This document shows positions 17,150 through 27,008 of a stretch of DNA of 64,000 bases, one piece after another; the first letter of the stretch is position 1, and each line of letters starts with the position of its first letter. The notes below the pieces were generated by a model that had not been told where the DNA came from, searched no databases, and worked only from the letters and a program-made list of their open reading frames with translations. This stretch comes from Legionellaceae bacterium (GTDB lineage: Bacteria; Pseudomonadota; Gammaproteobacteria; Legionellales; Legionellaceae): assembly GCA_029213075.1 (NCBI GenBank), contig JARGPO010000048.1, forward strand, positions 1 to 64,000, given 5' to 3'. The position numbers and the translations under genes are program-made.

Positions 17150-19057
17150 CTAAGCTATAAGAAGTTCATTTAATTTCCTTACAAAGTCAGCTGGATTGTC
17201 AAGCTGACCTCCTTCGGCAATAACTGCTTGCTCAAATAATACAACTGTTAACTTCTCAAACTTAACATCATCTTCAATACTATGTAGACGCTTGATTAAA
17301 GGATGATCAGGATTAATTTCAAAAATAGGCTTAGACTCTGGCATTTGTTGGCCGGCAGACTGCAAAATTCTTTGCATTTCTAATCCCATATCATTTTCAT
17401 CCGCAACCACACATGCAGGAGAATCAGTTAATCTATTTGTTAGATGAACATCTTTAACTTTATCTTCAAGGATGCCTTTAATTTGCTTAAGCATAGGCTC
17501 TAAAGATTTTTCTTGCTCTAAAACTTCATTTTCATCATCATCTAAATTAACTTTACCTTTAGAAATTGACTGTAGTTTTTTACCTTCAAACTCAGCTAAA
17601 TGACCAGTCAACCACTCATCAATACGATCACTTAACAAAATTACTTCAATACCTTTTTTCTTGAAAATCTCAAGATGAGGGCTATTTTTAGCCGCATTGT
17701 AACTTGATGCAGTAATAAAGTAGATTTTATCTTGATTTTCTTGCATTCTAGATACATATTCATCAAAAGATACTGTCTGCTCTTCAGAACCACTTGTAGT
17801 TGTAGCAAAACGTAATAGCTTAGAAATCGCTTCACGATTAGCAAAGTCTTCAACCGGTCCTTCTTTAAGAGCTAAGCCAAACTCTTTCCAGAATTTTTTA
17901 TACTCTTCAGGCTCATTTGTGCTCATTTTATCAAGCATTCCAAGAACTCTCTTAGTACAAGCCGTGCGGATGCTATCTACTTGCTTGTTATCTTGTAAAA
18001 GTTCTCTTGATACATTTAAAGGTAGGTCACTAGCATCAACTATACCTTTAACAAATCGCAAGTAGCGTGGTAAGAATTGTGCAGCGTCATCCATAATGAA
18101 AACACGTTTAACATAAAGTTTTAGGCCATGTTTTACTTCTTGCTGCCATAAGTCATATGGAGCATGCGACGGTATGTATAATAAGCTTATGTACTCATGC
18201 TTACCCTCTACATGATTATGCACCCAACTTAAAGGATCTTGATAATCACTTGATATATGCTTATATAAAGCTTTGTACTCATCATCACTAACTTCAGATT
18301 TTTGCATAGTCCATAAAGCAGTTGCTTTATTTACTGTTGCAAATTCAGGCTCTTGTGCCACAACTTCTTCTTTAACGTCTTCCTCTGAAACCTCTGACTC
18401 ATCAGCAGGCTTAGGTAATTCTTTCATGGCTATTGGCCAAGAGATATGGTCAGAATATTTTGTAACAATATTACGAATGCGCCAATCACTTAGGAACTCT
18501 TCTGCATCTGATTTGATATGTAGAGTTATTTCAGTACCTCGAGTTGCTTTTTTAGCGGATTTAATACTAAATTCGCCTTCACCAGCCGACTCCCAAACAA
18601 TACCGTCAGCTGCAGGAGCTCCTGCTTTACGACTCTTCAATGTTACTTTATCAGCAACAATAAACGCTGAGTAAAAACCAACACCAAACTGGCCGATTAG
18701 GTTTGAATCTTTTGACTCATCGCCTGATAAATGACTTAAGAATTCTTCAGTACCAGATTTAGCAATAGTTCCAAGATTTTCAACAGCCTCATCCCAGGTC
18801 ATACCAATACCATTGTCAGAAATAGTTAAAGTTTTTAATTCTTCATTAAAATCAATGGTTACACGTAGGTCAGAATCTTTCTCATACAAGCTTGCATCTG
18901 TTAAAGCTAGAAAACGAAGTTTATCTAATGCATCTGAAGCATTTGATATCAACTCACGTAAAAAGATTTCTTTATTGCTATACAAAGAATGTACAACAAG
19001 ATTCAGCATTTTTTTAACTTCCGTTTGGAAGCCCATAGTTTGTTGCTTTTTAGTCAT
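17150..19057 (-). CDS. htpG: Molecular chaperone HtpG (Hsp90)
   Basis: Cytosolic ATP-dependent chaperone that works with DnaK. 635 residues, family length. GHKL ATPase motifs are intact: [15 protein letters not shown] (N-box), [19 protein letters not shown] and GTEITLH. The middle domain carries the catalytic loop around [11 protein letters not shown] and the C-terminal part the dimer domain. The ATG is preceded by AGGAGA. A hairpin lies just upstream of that site and a strong terminator follows. A charged insert ([18 protein letters not shown]) separates the N-terminal and middle domains. Confidence 0.97.
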   Translation of the reverse strand: MTKKQQTMGFQTEVKKMLNLVVHSLYSNKEIFLRELISNASDALDKLRFLALTDASLYEKDSDLRVTIDFNEELKTLTISDNGIGMTWDEAVENLGTIAKSGTEEFLSHLSGDESKDSNLIGQFGVGFYSAFIVADKVTLKSRKAGAPAADGIVWESAGEGEFSIKSAKKATRGTEITLHIKSDAEEFLSDWRIRNIVTKYSDHISWPIAMKELPKPADESEVSEEDVKEEVVAQEPEFATVNKATALWTMQKSEVSDDEYKALYKHISSDYQDPLSWVHNHVEGKHEYISLLYIPSHAPYDLWQQEVKHGLKLYVKRVFIMDDAAQFLPRYLRFVKGIVDASDLPLNVSRELLQDNKQVDSIRTACTKRVLGMLDKMSTNEPEEYKKFWKEFGLALKEGPVEDFANREAISKLLRFATTTSGSEEQTVSFDEYVSRMQENQDKIYFITASSYNAAKNSPHLEIFKKKGIEVILLSDRIDEWLTGHLAEFEGKKLQSISKGKVNLDDDENEVLEQEKSLEPMLKQIKGILEDKVKDVHLTNRLTDSPACVVADENDMGLEMQRILQSAGQQMPESKPIFEINPDHPLIKRLHSIEDDVKFEKLTVVLFEQAVIAEGGQLDNPADFVRKLNELLIA

Positions 19058-19071
19058 TTAAGTCTCCTGTT

Positions 19072-19101
19072 TAATATCTTAAAACGTTGCTTAAGATATT
19101 A
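19072..19101 (-). promoter_or_regulatory. AT-rich hairpin just upstream of the htpG ribosome binding site
   Basis: TAATATCTTAA (19072-19082) and TTAAGATATTA (19091-19101) form a perfect 11-bp inverted repeat with an 8-base spacer. In htpG mRNA it ends a few bases before AGGAGA. It could be an operator, a weak terminator after lpdA, or a temperature-sensitive 5' structure. It is not a CIRCE element. Confidence 0.45.
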
Positions 19102-19128
19102 TATTGGGGCTAGTTATCTGTTTTTCAA

Positions 19129-20532
19129 CTATAAATCCGTTATTGTGCCTTCAAAAATCTCTGAAGCCAGGCCAACAGTCTCTGATAGCGTTGGATGTGG
19201 GTGAATAGTTAATGCAATATCTTCAACATCACAGCATGTTTCTATGGCGAGTGAAGCCTCTGCTATTAATTCCCCAGCATTAATACCAACAATACCTGCA
19301 CCTAAAATACGTTTGCTTGTTGGACAAAATAATAGTTTAGTCATACCTTCTTCACGACCCATACTAAGAGCTCGACCACTAGCCATCCAAGGGAAAATTG
19401 CTTTTTCATAAGCAACACCATCAGCTTTAGCTTCTTTTTCAGTCAAACCGGTCCAGGCTAGTTCAGGATCAGTATAAGCAACACTTGGGATGCATTTAGG
19501 GTCAAAGAAATGTTTTTTACCAGAGATTACTTCTGCCGCAACTTTTCCTTCAGGAATAGCTTTGTGAGCCAACATTGGTTGACCTACAACATCACCAATC
19601 GCATAAATATTAGGAATATTTGTGCGCATTTGCTTATCTACATTAATAAAGCCACGCTCATCAACATTTACTCCGGCTAAATCTGCAGAGATTTTATTGC
19701 CATTAGGTTTTCTACCGACTGCAACCAATACTTGCTGGTAACACTCAGGAGTTTTTGTGGCATGCTCACCTTCCATTGCAACATGAATACCATCTTTCTT
19801 AGCTTCAAGGCCAACAACTTTAGTTTTTAATTTGAAAGTTACACCTTTTTTAGTCATGCGTTTTTTCAATACATTGACCAAGTCAGCATCCGCACCAGGA
19901 ATTAATTGATCCATGAATTCTACAACTGTTACATCAACACCAAGTGCTGAATAAACTGTCGCCATTTCAAGGCCTATAATTCCACCACCTAGAACTAATA
20001 AGCTGCCTTTAATATCCGCAAGTTCCAAAGCCCCAGTTGAACTAAATATACGCTTATCTTCAGGAATAAAAGGTAGATTAACAGACTCACTACCAACGGC
20101 AATAACTGCATTTTCAAACTCTATTTCTACATCGCCACTGCTACCACCATGGACAACAACTTTGTTAGCACTTGCGAAATTAGCTTCACCAACGATAACT
20201 TCAACCTTACGTCGCTTAGCTAGCATTTTCAAACCACCAGTTAACTTTTTAACAATACCGTTTTTCCACGTAACAATTTTTTTGTTATCGATAGTTGGCT
20301 TGCCGTAACTTATACCATGGTCAGCAACTTCACTAGTTTCATCGGCAACTTTGGCCATATGCAATAGAGCTTTAGAAGGTATGCAACCAACATTTAGACA
20401 AACACCACCAAGTGAATCGTATTTATTTATCAAAACCACATCTAAACCTAAATCTGCTGCTCTAAATGCGGCAGTATATCCACCAGGTCCGGCGCCAAGC
20501 ACCACAGTGTTTGTTTTAATTTTTTTAACCAT
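19129..20532 (-). CDS. lpdA: Dihydrolipoamide dehydrogenase (E3)
   Basis: Reoxidises dihydrolipoyl groups of the pyruvate (and probably oxoglutarate) dehydrogenase complexes and passes electrons to NAD. 467 residues. FAD-binding GAGPGGYTAAFRAADLG, redox disulfide Cys45-Cys50 in GGVCLNVGCIPSKALL, NAD-binding GGGIIGLEMATVYSALG, second FAD motif IYAIGDV, and the C-terminal HPHPTLSE with the catalytic His and Glu. Third gene of the aceE-aceF-lpdA string. Confidence 0.97.
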   Translation of the reverse strand: MVKKIKTNTVVLGAGPGGYTAAFRAADLGLDVVLINKYDSLGGVCLNVGCIPSKALLHMAKVADETSEVADHGISYGKPTIDNKKIVTWKNGIVKKLTGGLKMLAKRRKVEVIVGEANFASANKVVVHGGSSGDVEIEFENAVIAVGSESVNLPFIPEDKRIFSSTGALELADIKGSLLVLGGGIIGLEMATVYSALGVDVTVVEFMDQLIPGADADLVNVLKKRMTKKGVTFKLKTKVVGLEAKKDGIHVAMEGEHATKTPECYQQVLVAVGRKPNGNKISADLAGVNVDERGFINVDKQMRTNIPNIYAIGDVVGQPMLAHKAIPEGKVAAEVISGKKHFFDPKCIPSVAYTDPELAWTGLTEKEAKADGVAYEKAIFPWMASGRALSMGREEGMTKLLFCPTSKRILGAGIVGINAGELIAEASLAIETCCDVEDIALTIHPHPTLSETVGLASEIFEGTITDL

Positions 20533-20578
20533 GAGAAAACCTCTATATTATTTAACAGTATTAAAATTTAAAAGTGCA

Positions 20579-21874
20579 CTACAACATAATTCGCCGTAAA
20601 TCACTCAGTCCTTCGCAAATATAACGAGCAAAACGTGCTGCCTCCGCACCATCAATCACCCTGTGATCATATGAAAGCGAAATAGGTAATATTAAACGAG
20701 GTACAAACTCGCCATTTTGATATATTGGCTGTATTGATGCTTTTGATAAACCAAGAATAGCAACTTCAGGACTATTTACGATCGGTGTGAATGCATGTCC
20801 ACCAATTCCGCCTAAACTAGAAATAGTAAAAGATCCGCCAGACATATCTGCTGGCATTAAACCCTTATCACGAGCTTTAGCACTTAAGCGCCCCATTTCT
20901 AAGGCAACGTCACCAACTGACAATTTATCAACATTGTTAACAACCGGAACAACTAATCCATTTGGTGTTTCAACAGCAATTCCAAGATTATAATATTTTT
21001 TATAAATAATAGAATCAGCCGTTGGATTTAATGAACTATTAAACTGCGGGAATACTTCTAGAGCTTTAGCAACAACTTTACAAACAAAAGCTAAAATAGT
21101 TAACTTATAGCCCTTGTCTTTTGCCTTTGGCTGTTCTGATTTTCTGAAATTTTCAAGATCGGTAATATCAGCAGTGTCAAACTGGGTCACGTGTGGGATA
21201 GTACTCCACGAGTAATGCACACTACTACCAGTTAGTTTCTTAATTTTATTTAGAGGTTTTGTTTCAATCTCTCCAAACCGGCTAAAATCTATTTGCTTCG
21301 GTTGTGCTAGCGACAAACCAACTGTTGCAACAGGCTGATTTAATCTTACTTTAACAAATTCTTCAATATCTTCTTTGCTAATACGAGATTTTCGACCACT
21401 ACCTTGAACATCAGATAAAGAAACCCCTAGCTTATGTGCTAGTCTTCTCGCTGAAGGACCAGCTAGAACTGGTTCATCATCATCTAGTGATAACTCAGAA
21501 ACTTCTGGTTTGACTTGTTGGGCGGTTTTAACAGGCTCTTCTTGTGGATCCTTAGGAGTCTCTTCTTCTTTCTTAGTCAAAACCTCAGGAGTATCTTCTT
21601 TTTTTGCTTCTTTTTTTGGCTTTTCACCTGATGCAGAGGGTGCATAAGTTAAAATCAAGTCCCCTTCAGAAACCTTATCTCCGAGTTTCAAATTCAAAGC
21701 AGAAACCTCTCCCGCAACAGGTGATGGAATCTCCATGGTTGCTTTGTCTGACTCTAAAGTTACGAGCGGTGTGTCTTTTTCTATGTGATCCCCAACTTTG
21801 ACTAATAACTCAATAACATCTACATCGGCTACTCCGCCGATATCTGGGACTAATATTTTTTCAAGAACAGTCAT
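20579..21874 (-). CDS. aceF: Pyruvate dehydrogenase E2, dihydrolipoamide acetyltransferase
   Basis: Core of the PDH complex; transfers acetyl from lipoamide to CoA. 431 residues with a single lipoyl domain (Lys44 in ESDKATMEIPSP), an acidic/lysine-proline linker (about 85-135), the E1/E3-binding domain (GPSARRLAHKLGVSLSDVQG) and a catalytic domain ending in SYDHRVIDGAEAARFARYI with the active-site His and Asp. One lipoyl domain compares with three in E. coli. A hairpin lies in the gap after aceE. Confidence 0.96.
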   Translation of the reverse strand: MTVLEKILVPDIGGVADVDVIELLVKVGDHIEKDTPLVTLESDKATMEIPSPVAGEVSALNLKLGDKVSEGDLILTYAPSASGEKPKKEAKKEDTPEVLTKKEEETPKDPQEEPVKTAQQVKPEVSELSLDDDEPVLAGPSARRLAHKLGVSLSDVQGSGRKSRISKEDIEEFVKVRLNQPVATVGLSLAQPKQIDFSRFGEIETKPLNKIKKLTGSSVHYSWSTIPHVTQFDTADITDLENFRKSEQPKAKDKGYKLTILAFVCKVVAKALEVFPQFNSSLNPTADSIIYKKYYNLGIAVETPNGLVVPVVNNVDKLSVGDVALEMGRLSAKARDKGLMPADMSGGSFTISSLGGIGGHAFTPIVNSPEVAILGLSKASIQPIYQNGEFVPRLILPISLSYDHRVIDGAEAARFARYICEGLSDLRRIML

Positions 21875-21914
21875 ATGCTCCTCTCAACTAATGTATCAAA
21901 ATAAATCTAAGTCT

Positions 21915-21960
21915 GTAGCAGTTGGTTATGAATGTTAAAATCTGTCTAACCAACTGCTGC
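21915..21960 (-). other. Intercistronic hairpin between aceE and aceF
   Basis: GTAGCAGTTGGTTA (21915-21928 region) pairs with TAACCAACTGCTGC (21947-21960) around an 18-base loop, 13 Watson-Crick pairs and one G-T. It starts five bases after the aceE stop. Without a following T-run it is more likely an mRNA-processing or stability element, or a partial attenuator, than a full terminator. Confidence 0.55.
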
Positions 21961-21965
21961 AGCTC

Positions 21966-24629
21966 CTAATGTGTAACTGGATCTAATTTATCTGGGTTAA
22001 TTCCATAAAGCTTAATTGCATCACTTACTTTCGATTTAGGTATTTCACCATCAACTGCTAATGCATGCAGTGCAGCAACTACAATAAACTTGGCATCTAC
22101 TTCAAAAAAGTGACGTAATTGCGCCCTTGTGTCACTTCTACCAAAACCATCTGTACCTAAAGTAACATACTGACAATCTATAAATGCTCTAATTTGCTCA
22201 GCATACAAACGCATATAATCCGTTGCAGCAATAACAGGGCCACTACATCCTGACAGTTGCTGAGATACATAACTTTGTTTTGGTTTTGCCTCTGGGTGCA
22301 TACGATTATAACGCTCAACAGATAAACCATCACGACATAACTCATTAAAGCTTGTAACACTCCAAATATCAGCAGAAACAGAGAAGTCATCTTCTAATAG
22401 TTTAGCTGCTTTCATTACTTCTCTGAGAATAGTACCACTCCCAAGTAATTGAACATTTAGCTTTTGCTTCTTCTTAGGCTTTTCAAGAGGATACATCCCT
22501 TTAATAATGCCATCCTCAACACCTTTAGGCATATCATGATGTTTATAGTTTTCATTCATAACCGTTATATAGTAGAAAACATTTTCTTGATTTTCATACA
22601 TCCTAACCAAACCATGCTGCATTATTACTGCTAATTCGTAAGCAAATGTAGGATCGTATGATACACAGTTAGGAATGGTTGAAGACAAGATATGGCTATG
22701 ACCATCCTGATGTTGCAAACCTTCACCCGCAAGCGTTGTTCGACCAGCCGTACCACCTAATAAGAAACCTCTCGCCTGCATATCTCCTGCCGCCCAGGCT
22801 AAATCACCAATTCGCTGGAAACCAAACATAGAGTAATAAATATAAAACGGGATCATCGCTAGCTTATTCGAGCTATATGAAGTAGCTGCAGCAATCCAAG
22901 AGCAAAATGCTCCGGCTTCATTTATTCCTTCTTCTAGAATCTGACCATCTTGAGACTCGCGATAATACATTATTTGCTCATGATCAACTGGTTCATATAG
23001 TTGACCAACTGGAGAGTAAATACCGATTTGTCTGAATAATCCTTCCATACCGAAAGTACGACACTCATCCGGTACAATAGGTACAATCAATTTGCCTATA
23101 TTTGGATCTCTTAATAAAACAGATAAAATCCTCACAAAGGCCATAGTTGTTGATATTTCTCTTTCCCCAAGATTTTCAGTGATTGAAGAAAAAGCAGCTA
23201 AATCAGGAATCTTTAACTTTTCTGATTCAGTGTTTCTAGAAGGAAGATAACCACCTAAACTCTCGCGCTGCTTGCGTAGATATTGAATTTCAGGACTGTC
23301 ATCAGCAGGCTTATAAAAAGGCAGTTTTTCAATATTATCATCTGAAACAGGAATACTAAAACGATCCCTAAACACCTGAACTTGTTCAGCTGTCATTTTC
23401 TTTTGTTGATGGGTAATATTCATGCCCTCTCCGGCAGCTCCCATTCCATATCCTTTAACTGTTTTGGCTAAAACAATCGTTGGTTTTCCATTGCTCTCAA
23501 CGGCTTTTGCATAGGCTGCGTAAACTTTTTGCTCATCATGGCCGCCTCTATTTAAGCGCCAAATCTCATCATCAGAAAGATTTTCTACCATTTCTTTTAA
23601 TTCAGGATATTTACCAAAAAATTCATCTCTCACAAAAGCACCATCATTTGCTTTATATGCTTGATACTCACCATCGACACACTCGTCCATGCGCTTTTGC
23701 AATAGGCCATCTTTGTCTCTTTCAAAAAGAGAATCCCAACGCGATCCCCATACAACTTTAATGACATTCCAGCCAGCACCACTAAATAGGCCTTCTAACT
23801 CTTGAATTATTTTACCATTCCCGCGAACAGGACCATCTAAACGCTGTAAATTACAATTGACAACAAAGATTAGGTTATCTAGTTTTTCACGTGAAGCAAT
23901 GGTTAATGCGCCGAGTGACTCAACTTCATCTGTTTCACCATCACCAAGGAAAGCCCAAACTTTTCTATTTTCATCTTCAATTAAGCCGCGGTTTACCAAG
24001 TATTTAAGGAATCGAGCCTGATAAATAGCTTGCAAAGGCCCTAACCCCATAGATACAGTAGGAAATTGCCAAAAATTTGGCATAAGCCATGGATGTGGAT
24101 ATGATGATAAACCATCAACTTCAATTTCTTGCCTAAACTTTTCTAATTGTTCTTCAGACAAACGTCCTTCAAGAAATGCTCGAGCATAAATACCAGGAGA
24201 AGAGTGTCCTTGAATGTATATCAAATCTCCATTCCCGCCTGAGCTTGCCCCTTTAAAGAAGTGATTAAATCCAACTTCATACAAAGTGGATGCAGATGCA
24301 TAAGATGCAATATGCCCGCCTAATTCCGATGCGTATTTACCTGCTCTTAAAACCATAGCAACAGCATTCCAGCGAATTAGGGCACCTATTCTTTTAGAGA
24401 TACCTTCACAAGGTGGTATTGTTTTTTCTTCATACGTTTTAATTGTATTTCTGTATGGTGTATTTAATGTTGAAGATAAACTAACTCCATCTTCATTTGC
24501 TTTATCAATTAAGGACTTAATTAAAAAGGCGGCTCGCTCATTACCATCATTTGCAACAACTGCTCGCAATGATTCTAGCCATTCTTTTGTTTCGATCGGA
24601 TCTATATCTGTTATGTTTGTGTCTACCAT
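21966..24629 (-). CDS. aceE: Pyruvate dehydrogenase E1 (homodimeric type)
   Basis: Thiamine-diphosphate-dependent decarboxylation of pyruvate and acetylation of E2. 887 residues, the same length as E. coli AceE. Thiamine motif GDGETDEVESLGALTIASREKLDNLIFVVNCN region (GDGE ... NCNLQ), LAKTVKGYGMG, and the C-terminal transketolase-like domain (GTAGRTTLAGEGLQHQDGH, TDGFGRSDTRAQLRHFFEVD). Preceded 10 bases upstream by a Cys-rich lipoprotein gene. No pdhR is nearby. Confidence 0.97.
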   Translation of the reverse strand: MVDTNITDIDPIETKEWLESLRAVVANDGNERAAFLIKSLIDKANEDGVSLSSTLNTPYRNTIKTYEEKTIPPCEGISKRIGALIRWNAVAMVLRAGKYASELGGHIASYASASTLYEVGFNHFFKGASSGGNGDLIYIQGHSSPGIYARAFLEGRLSEEQLEKFRQEIEVDGLSSYPHPWLMPNFWQFPTVSMGLGPLQAIYQARFLKYLVNRGLIEDENRKVWAFLGDGETDEVESLGALTIASREKLDNLIFVVNCNLQRLDGPVRGNGKIIQELEGLFSGAGWNVIKVVWGSRWDSLFERDKDGLLQKRMDECVDGEYQAYKANDGAFVRDEFFGKYPELKEMVENLSDDEIWRLNRGGHDEQKVYAAYAKAVESNGKPTIVLAKTVKGYGMGAAGEGMNITHQQKKMTAEQVQVFRDRFSIPVSDDNIEKLPFYKPADDSPEIQYLRKQRESLGGYLPSRNTESEKLKIPDLAAFSSITENLGEREISTTMAFVRILSVLLRDPNIGKLIVPIVPDECRTFGMEGLFRQIGIYSPVGQLYEPVDHEQIMYYRESQDGQILEEGINEAGAFCSWIAAATSYSSNKLAMIPFYIYYSMFGFQRIGDLAWAAGDMQARGFLLGGTAGRTTLAGEGLQHQDGHSHILSSTIPNCVSYDPTFAYELAVIMQHGLVRMYENQENVFYYITVMNENYKHHDMPKGVEDGIIKGMYPLEKPKKKQKLNVQLLGSGTILREVMKAAKLLEDDFSVSADIWSVTSFNELCRDGLSVERYNRMHPEAKPKQSYVSQQLSGCSGPVIAATDYMRLYAEQIRAFIDCQYVTLGTDGFGRSDTRAQLRHFFEVDAKFIVVAALHALAVDGEIPKSKVSDAIKLYGINPDKLDPVTH

Positions 24630-24639
24630 ATTTTATCTC

Positions 24640-25038
24640 CTAGCAAGCTGCTGCTACTCTCAGACCCTTATGAATTTTGCCTTGGCATGACTGCAGGCAA
24701 ACTCGATAATCATCAGGACAAGAGCAAGTTGTTTTGCGGCATTGTAGTGGATCTTTAAAAGATTGCAACTCAAGATTTACTATCTCTCCTTGCACATTTT
24801 GTTGACTTTTATACCTTTTAAATCTTTGAGAAGCTTGAATATAAGATAATGCTTTGCAATTTCGACAGCTATTAATGCAGGTTCTACCGCATTCATCACG
24901 AGTCTCTGCGCATTTCAACCTACATGTTTTTTGTTGCTTTTCATGATCCACATAGTGTTGATATATACTACATGAAGTCAAACAGATCAGCAACATGCAA
25001 AAGCTAAGTCGAAAAAAAACATATCTGGTTAATTTCAT
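24640..25038 (-). CDS. Cys-rich lipoprotein of unknown function
   Basis: 132 residues with a lipoprotein signal (LSFCMLLICLTSC, lipobox LTSC, lipidated Cys about residue 23). The mature part has about fourteen further cysteines arranged as C-x3-C pairs (CRLKC, CGRTC, CRNC, CSC, CLQSC), a pattern suggesting disulfides or metal ligands in the periplasm. No family recognised. Its ATG shares one base with the antiporter stop, and aceE starts 10 bases later, so it is sandwiched in the same transcript. Confidence 0.7.
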   Translation of the reverse strand: MKLTRYVFFRLSFCMLLICLTSCSIYQHYVDHEKQQKTCRLKCAETRDECGRTCINSCRNCKALSYIQASQRFKRYKSQQNVQGEIVNLELQSFKDPLQCRKTTCSCPDDYRVCLQSCQGKIHKGLRVAAAC

Positions 25039-26207
25039 TAATCTTTCCGCATTTTATCAGTTAAAGACATTGGCGTTGGATATTTTAAAACCACAACATA
25101 AGATGAAACTATAAAGGTTAATATCGTAGTTGCTTGAATTAGGTTTGAAGCAACATCAGAGATAACTTTAGTAGATAAACCAATAGATGCAACCAACAAG
25201 GAGAATTCACTGGCTTGACCTAGCCTTATACCAACCTCTTTTGAAACAGATTTTTTCTCACCAGATTTACTTAATAATAAGTAGAAACACAAAGGTTTAA
25301 CAATTAAAATTAGTGCAGCCAAAAGACATGCTGGAATCACCACTTGAGCTAAATAGCTAAAGTTAAATGTTGCACCAACTGCAAAGAAAAACATTACGAG
25401 AAAAAAGTCGCGAAGTGGTTTTAGACTCTCTGCGATAAATAATGAAATTGGGCTTGCAGCAAGAGCAACTCCAGCTACAAAAGCTCCGATGTCTTGAGAT
25501 AACCCTAGTTTTTCGGCTAAAACTGACAAACTCAAACACCAAGCTATTGACAGTAAAAAGACATATTCTTGGGTTCTATCAAATTTAGCTAGTAATTTTA
25601 CTAGAATGTAGCGCTCAAATAAGTATGCAAATAACATTAATGCTGGCAGTGCCACACACACCATTAATAAATCATGCCAGCTAAAACTACCATCTTGACC
25701 ACCATTGATTAAGATTAAAACTACGATAGCAATTAAATCTTGCATCAATAAGACGCTAATCATCACCTCACCAGTATGCTGGTGATGGAGTATAGTTGTT
25801 GGCAGTAATTTCAAGCCAATAATGGTGCTAGAAAACATCATGGCCGCGCCCAAAACTAATGACTCGGTAACGGTTAACCCGAACCAACGGCCGATAAGAA
25901 ATGCAATGACCGCAAAAAACAAGGAGCTAAAAGTAGCAATCCAAGTAACTTTTTTAAGCATGTGTAATAAATTTTGTGGTTGTAGATGCAATCCCAGCAG
26001 AAATAATAAGAAAATTATCCCAACTTCACCAACTGCTGATACCGCACCAAGATCAGAAACCCACTTTAGTCCCCATGGTCCTAACACAGCCCCCAACAAT
26101 ATATAAGCAACCAATAAAGATTGTTTTGTATAAAGTACTAATGTTGAAAAAACAGCTGCGCCAGCAAAAATCAAGAAAATGGTATAAAAAACGTGTGATT
26201 CATCCAT
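25038..26207 (-). CDS. CPA2-family monovalent cation/proton antiporter (Kef-type)
   Basis: 389 residues, about 12 membrane helices, matching the Na+/H+ exchanger-like fold of KefB/KefC membrane domains: QSLLVAYILLGAVLGPWG, GLHLQPQNLL, SSTIIGLKLLP and KLGLSQDIGAFVAGVALAASP. It stops after the last helix without the cytosolic TrkA-N domain, so it is not a full KefB/C. Acts in the inner membrane in K+/Na+ and pH balance. First gene of the antiporter-lipoprotein-aceE-aceF-lpdA string. Confidence 0.85.
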   Translation of the reverse strand: MDESHVFYTIFLIFAGAAVFSTLVLYTKQSLLVAYILLGAVLGPWGLKWVSDLGAVSAVGEVGIIFLLFLLGLHLQPQNLLHMLKKVTWIATFSSLFFAVIAFLIGRWFGLTVTESLVLGAAMMFSSTIIGLKLLPTTILHHQHTGEVMISVLLMQDLIAIVVLILINGGQDGSFSWHDLLMVCVALPALMLFAYLFERYILVKLLAKFDRTQEYVFLLSIAWCLSLSVLAEKLGLSQDIGAFVAGVALAASPISLFIAESLKPLRDFFLVMFFFAVGATFNFSYLAQVVIPACLLAALILIVKPLCFYLLLSKSGEKKSVSKEVGIRLGQASEFSLLVASIGLSTKVISDVASNLIQATTILTFIVSSYVVVLKYPTPMSLTDKMRKD

Positions 26208-26400
26208 AAAAAATTTACCCTTACCAACCTACAAATAATTAATAAATCCCCGAAGTAAATATTTTATCGCCTTATGTAGCCACAAAATAGATTGACAATT
26301 ACCCGAAAATTTCAAGATACTTCTAAGGATAACACAAAAAAAGAAAATTTCCCTGCTGATACCATCAGATTTTCATTGCTTTCCCATAAAAAAATAGTAC

Positions 26401-26430
26401 GTCATTCTGAGCATAGCTAACAATCTCCTG
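26401..26430 (+). repeat. CGTCATT...AATCTCC dispersed repeat, copy A
   Basis: Starts CGTCATTCTGAGCATAG and ends AATCTCCT. The minus strand of 56921-56949 matches at about 23 of 29 positions. Both copies sit in short intergenic gaps next to gene ends, typical of small repetitive extragenic elements. Confidence 0.5.
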
Positions 26431-26439
26431 CAATAGGCA

Positions 26440-26464
26440 AAAAAATTCCCGCTATTGCGGGAAG
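26440..26464 (-). terminator. Rho-independent terminator of hsp20
   Basis: TTCCCGC (26447-26453) pairs with GCGGGAA (26458-26464) around TATT, and on the minus strand the stem runs into seven T. A textbook terminator 40 bases beyond the hsp20 stop. Confidence 0.9.
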
Positions 26465-26501
26465 TAAAATTATTGATATTCATTTGTAATGATATATATG
26501 C

Positions 26502-27008
26502 TTATTTCTCGTTACCACGACGAATTTTAACATCTCTTCTACAACATTTTTTATTATCTTTTTTAGGAATCGTAATCCATAACATACCCTTATTAAATGA
26601 TGCCGTAACTTTTTCAAGGTCTGCAGTTTGTGGTAAGGATATATTTCTCTCATATCGCCCATACTTTATTTCTCTGTCGATAAAAGTTTTAGAACGGTCT
26701 CTTTTTGAAAATGATTTTTCACCAATTACCGTCAAGTTATTATTATCAATTGAAACTTTAATATTGCTTTCATCTAAACCAGGCATTTCGACTTCTATTC
26801 TAAACTCATGTTTACACTCAACCAAATCCATTGCTGGAGAAAGCTTGATGTTTTCAAAATGATCAGCATTATAATGTCCAGGTTCAAACAAGTCATAGAA
26901 ATGAGTCATGGTTGTATTTAAGTCTTGTTGTAACGTCAACAAGGGATTAAACTCATGTTCCTCAATTAAATCTAGTTTGGGCTTACGTGCCTTATTAGAA
27001 TTACTCAT
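26502..27008 (-). CDS. Small heat-shock protein (Hsp20/alpha-crystallin)
   Basis: 168 residues. ATP-independent holdase. The alpha-crystallin domain spans about residues 55-150: FRIEVEMPGLDESNIKVSID, YGRYERNISLP and ASFNKGMLWITIPK, the last carrying the conserved A-x-x-x-n-G-v-L strand. The basic tail RRDVKIRRGNEK replaces the usual I-x-I tail motif. GAGAGG stands before the ATG. No sigma-32 promoter was obvious by eye. Transcribed alone, with its own terminator. Confidence 0.93.
   Translation of the reverse strand: MSNSNKARKPKLDLIEEHEFNPLLTLQQDLNTTMTHFYDLFEPGHYNADHFENIKLSPAMDLVECKHEFRIEVEMPGLDESNIKVSIDNNNLTVIGEKSFSKRDRSKTFIDREIKYGRYERNISLPQTADLEKVTASFNKGMLWITIPKKDNKKCCRRDVKIRRGNEK

Larger units (their letters stand above)
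26208..26501. other. Intergenic region between antiporter and hsp20
   Basis: No gene. It holds the promoter zone of the antiporter (not resolved), a copy of the CGTCATT repeat (26401-26430) and the hsp20 terminator (26440-26464). Confidence 0.6.

Noticed and set aside
18273-18674. Open frame of 133 codons on the + strand
   Set aside because: Antisense to the htpG middle region; composition follows the complement of a well-conserved gene.
19072-19101. CIRCE/HrcA operator before htpG
   Set aside because: CIRCE is TTAGCACTC-N9-GAGTGCTAA; the arms here are TAATATCTTAA with an 8-base spacer.
26455-26862. Open frame of 135 codons on the + strand
   Set aside because: Antisense shadow of the hsp20 gene, and starts inside its terminator.
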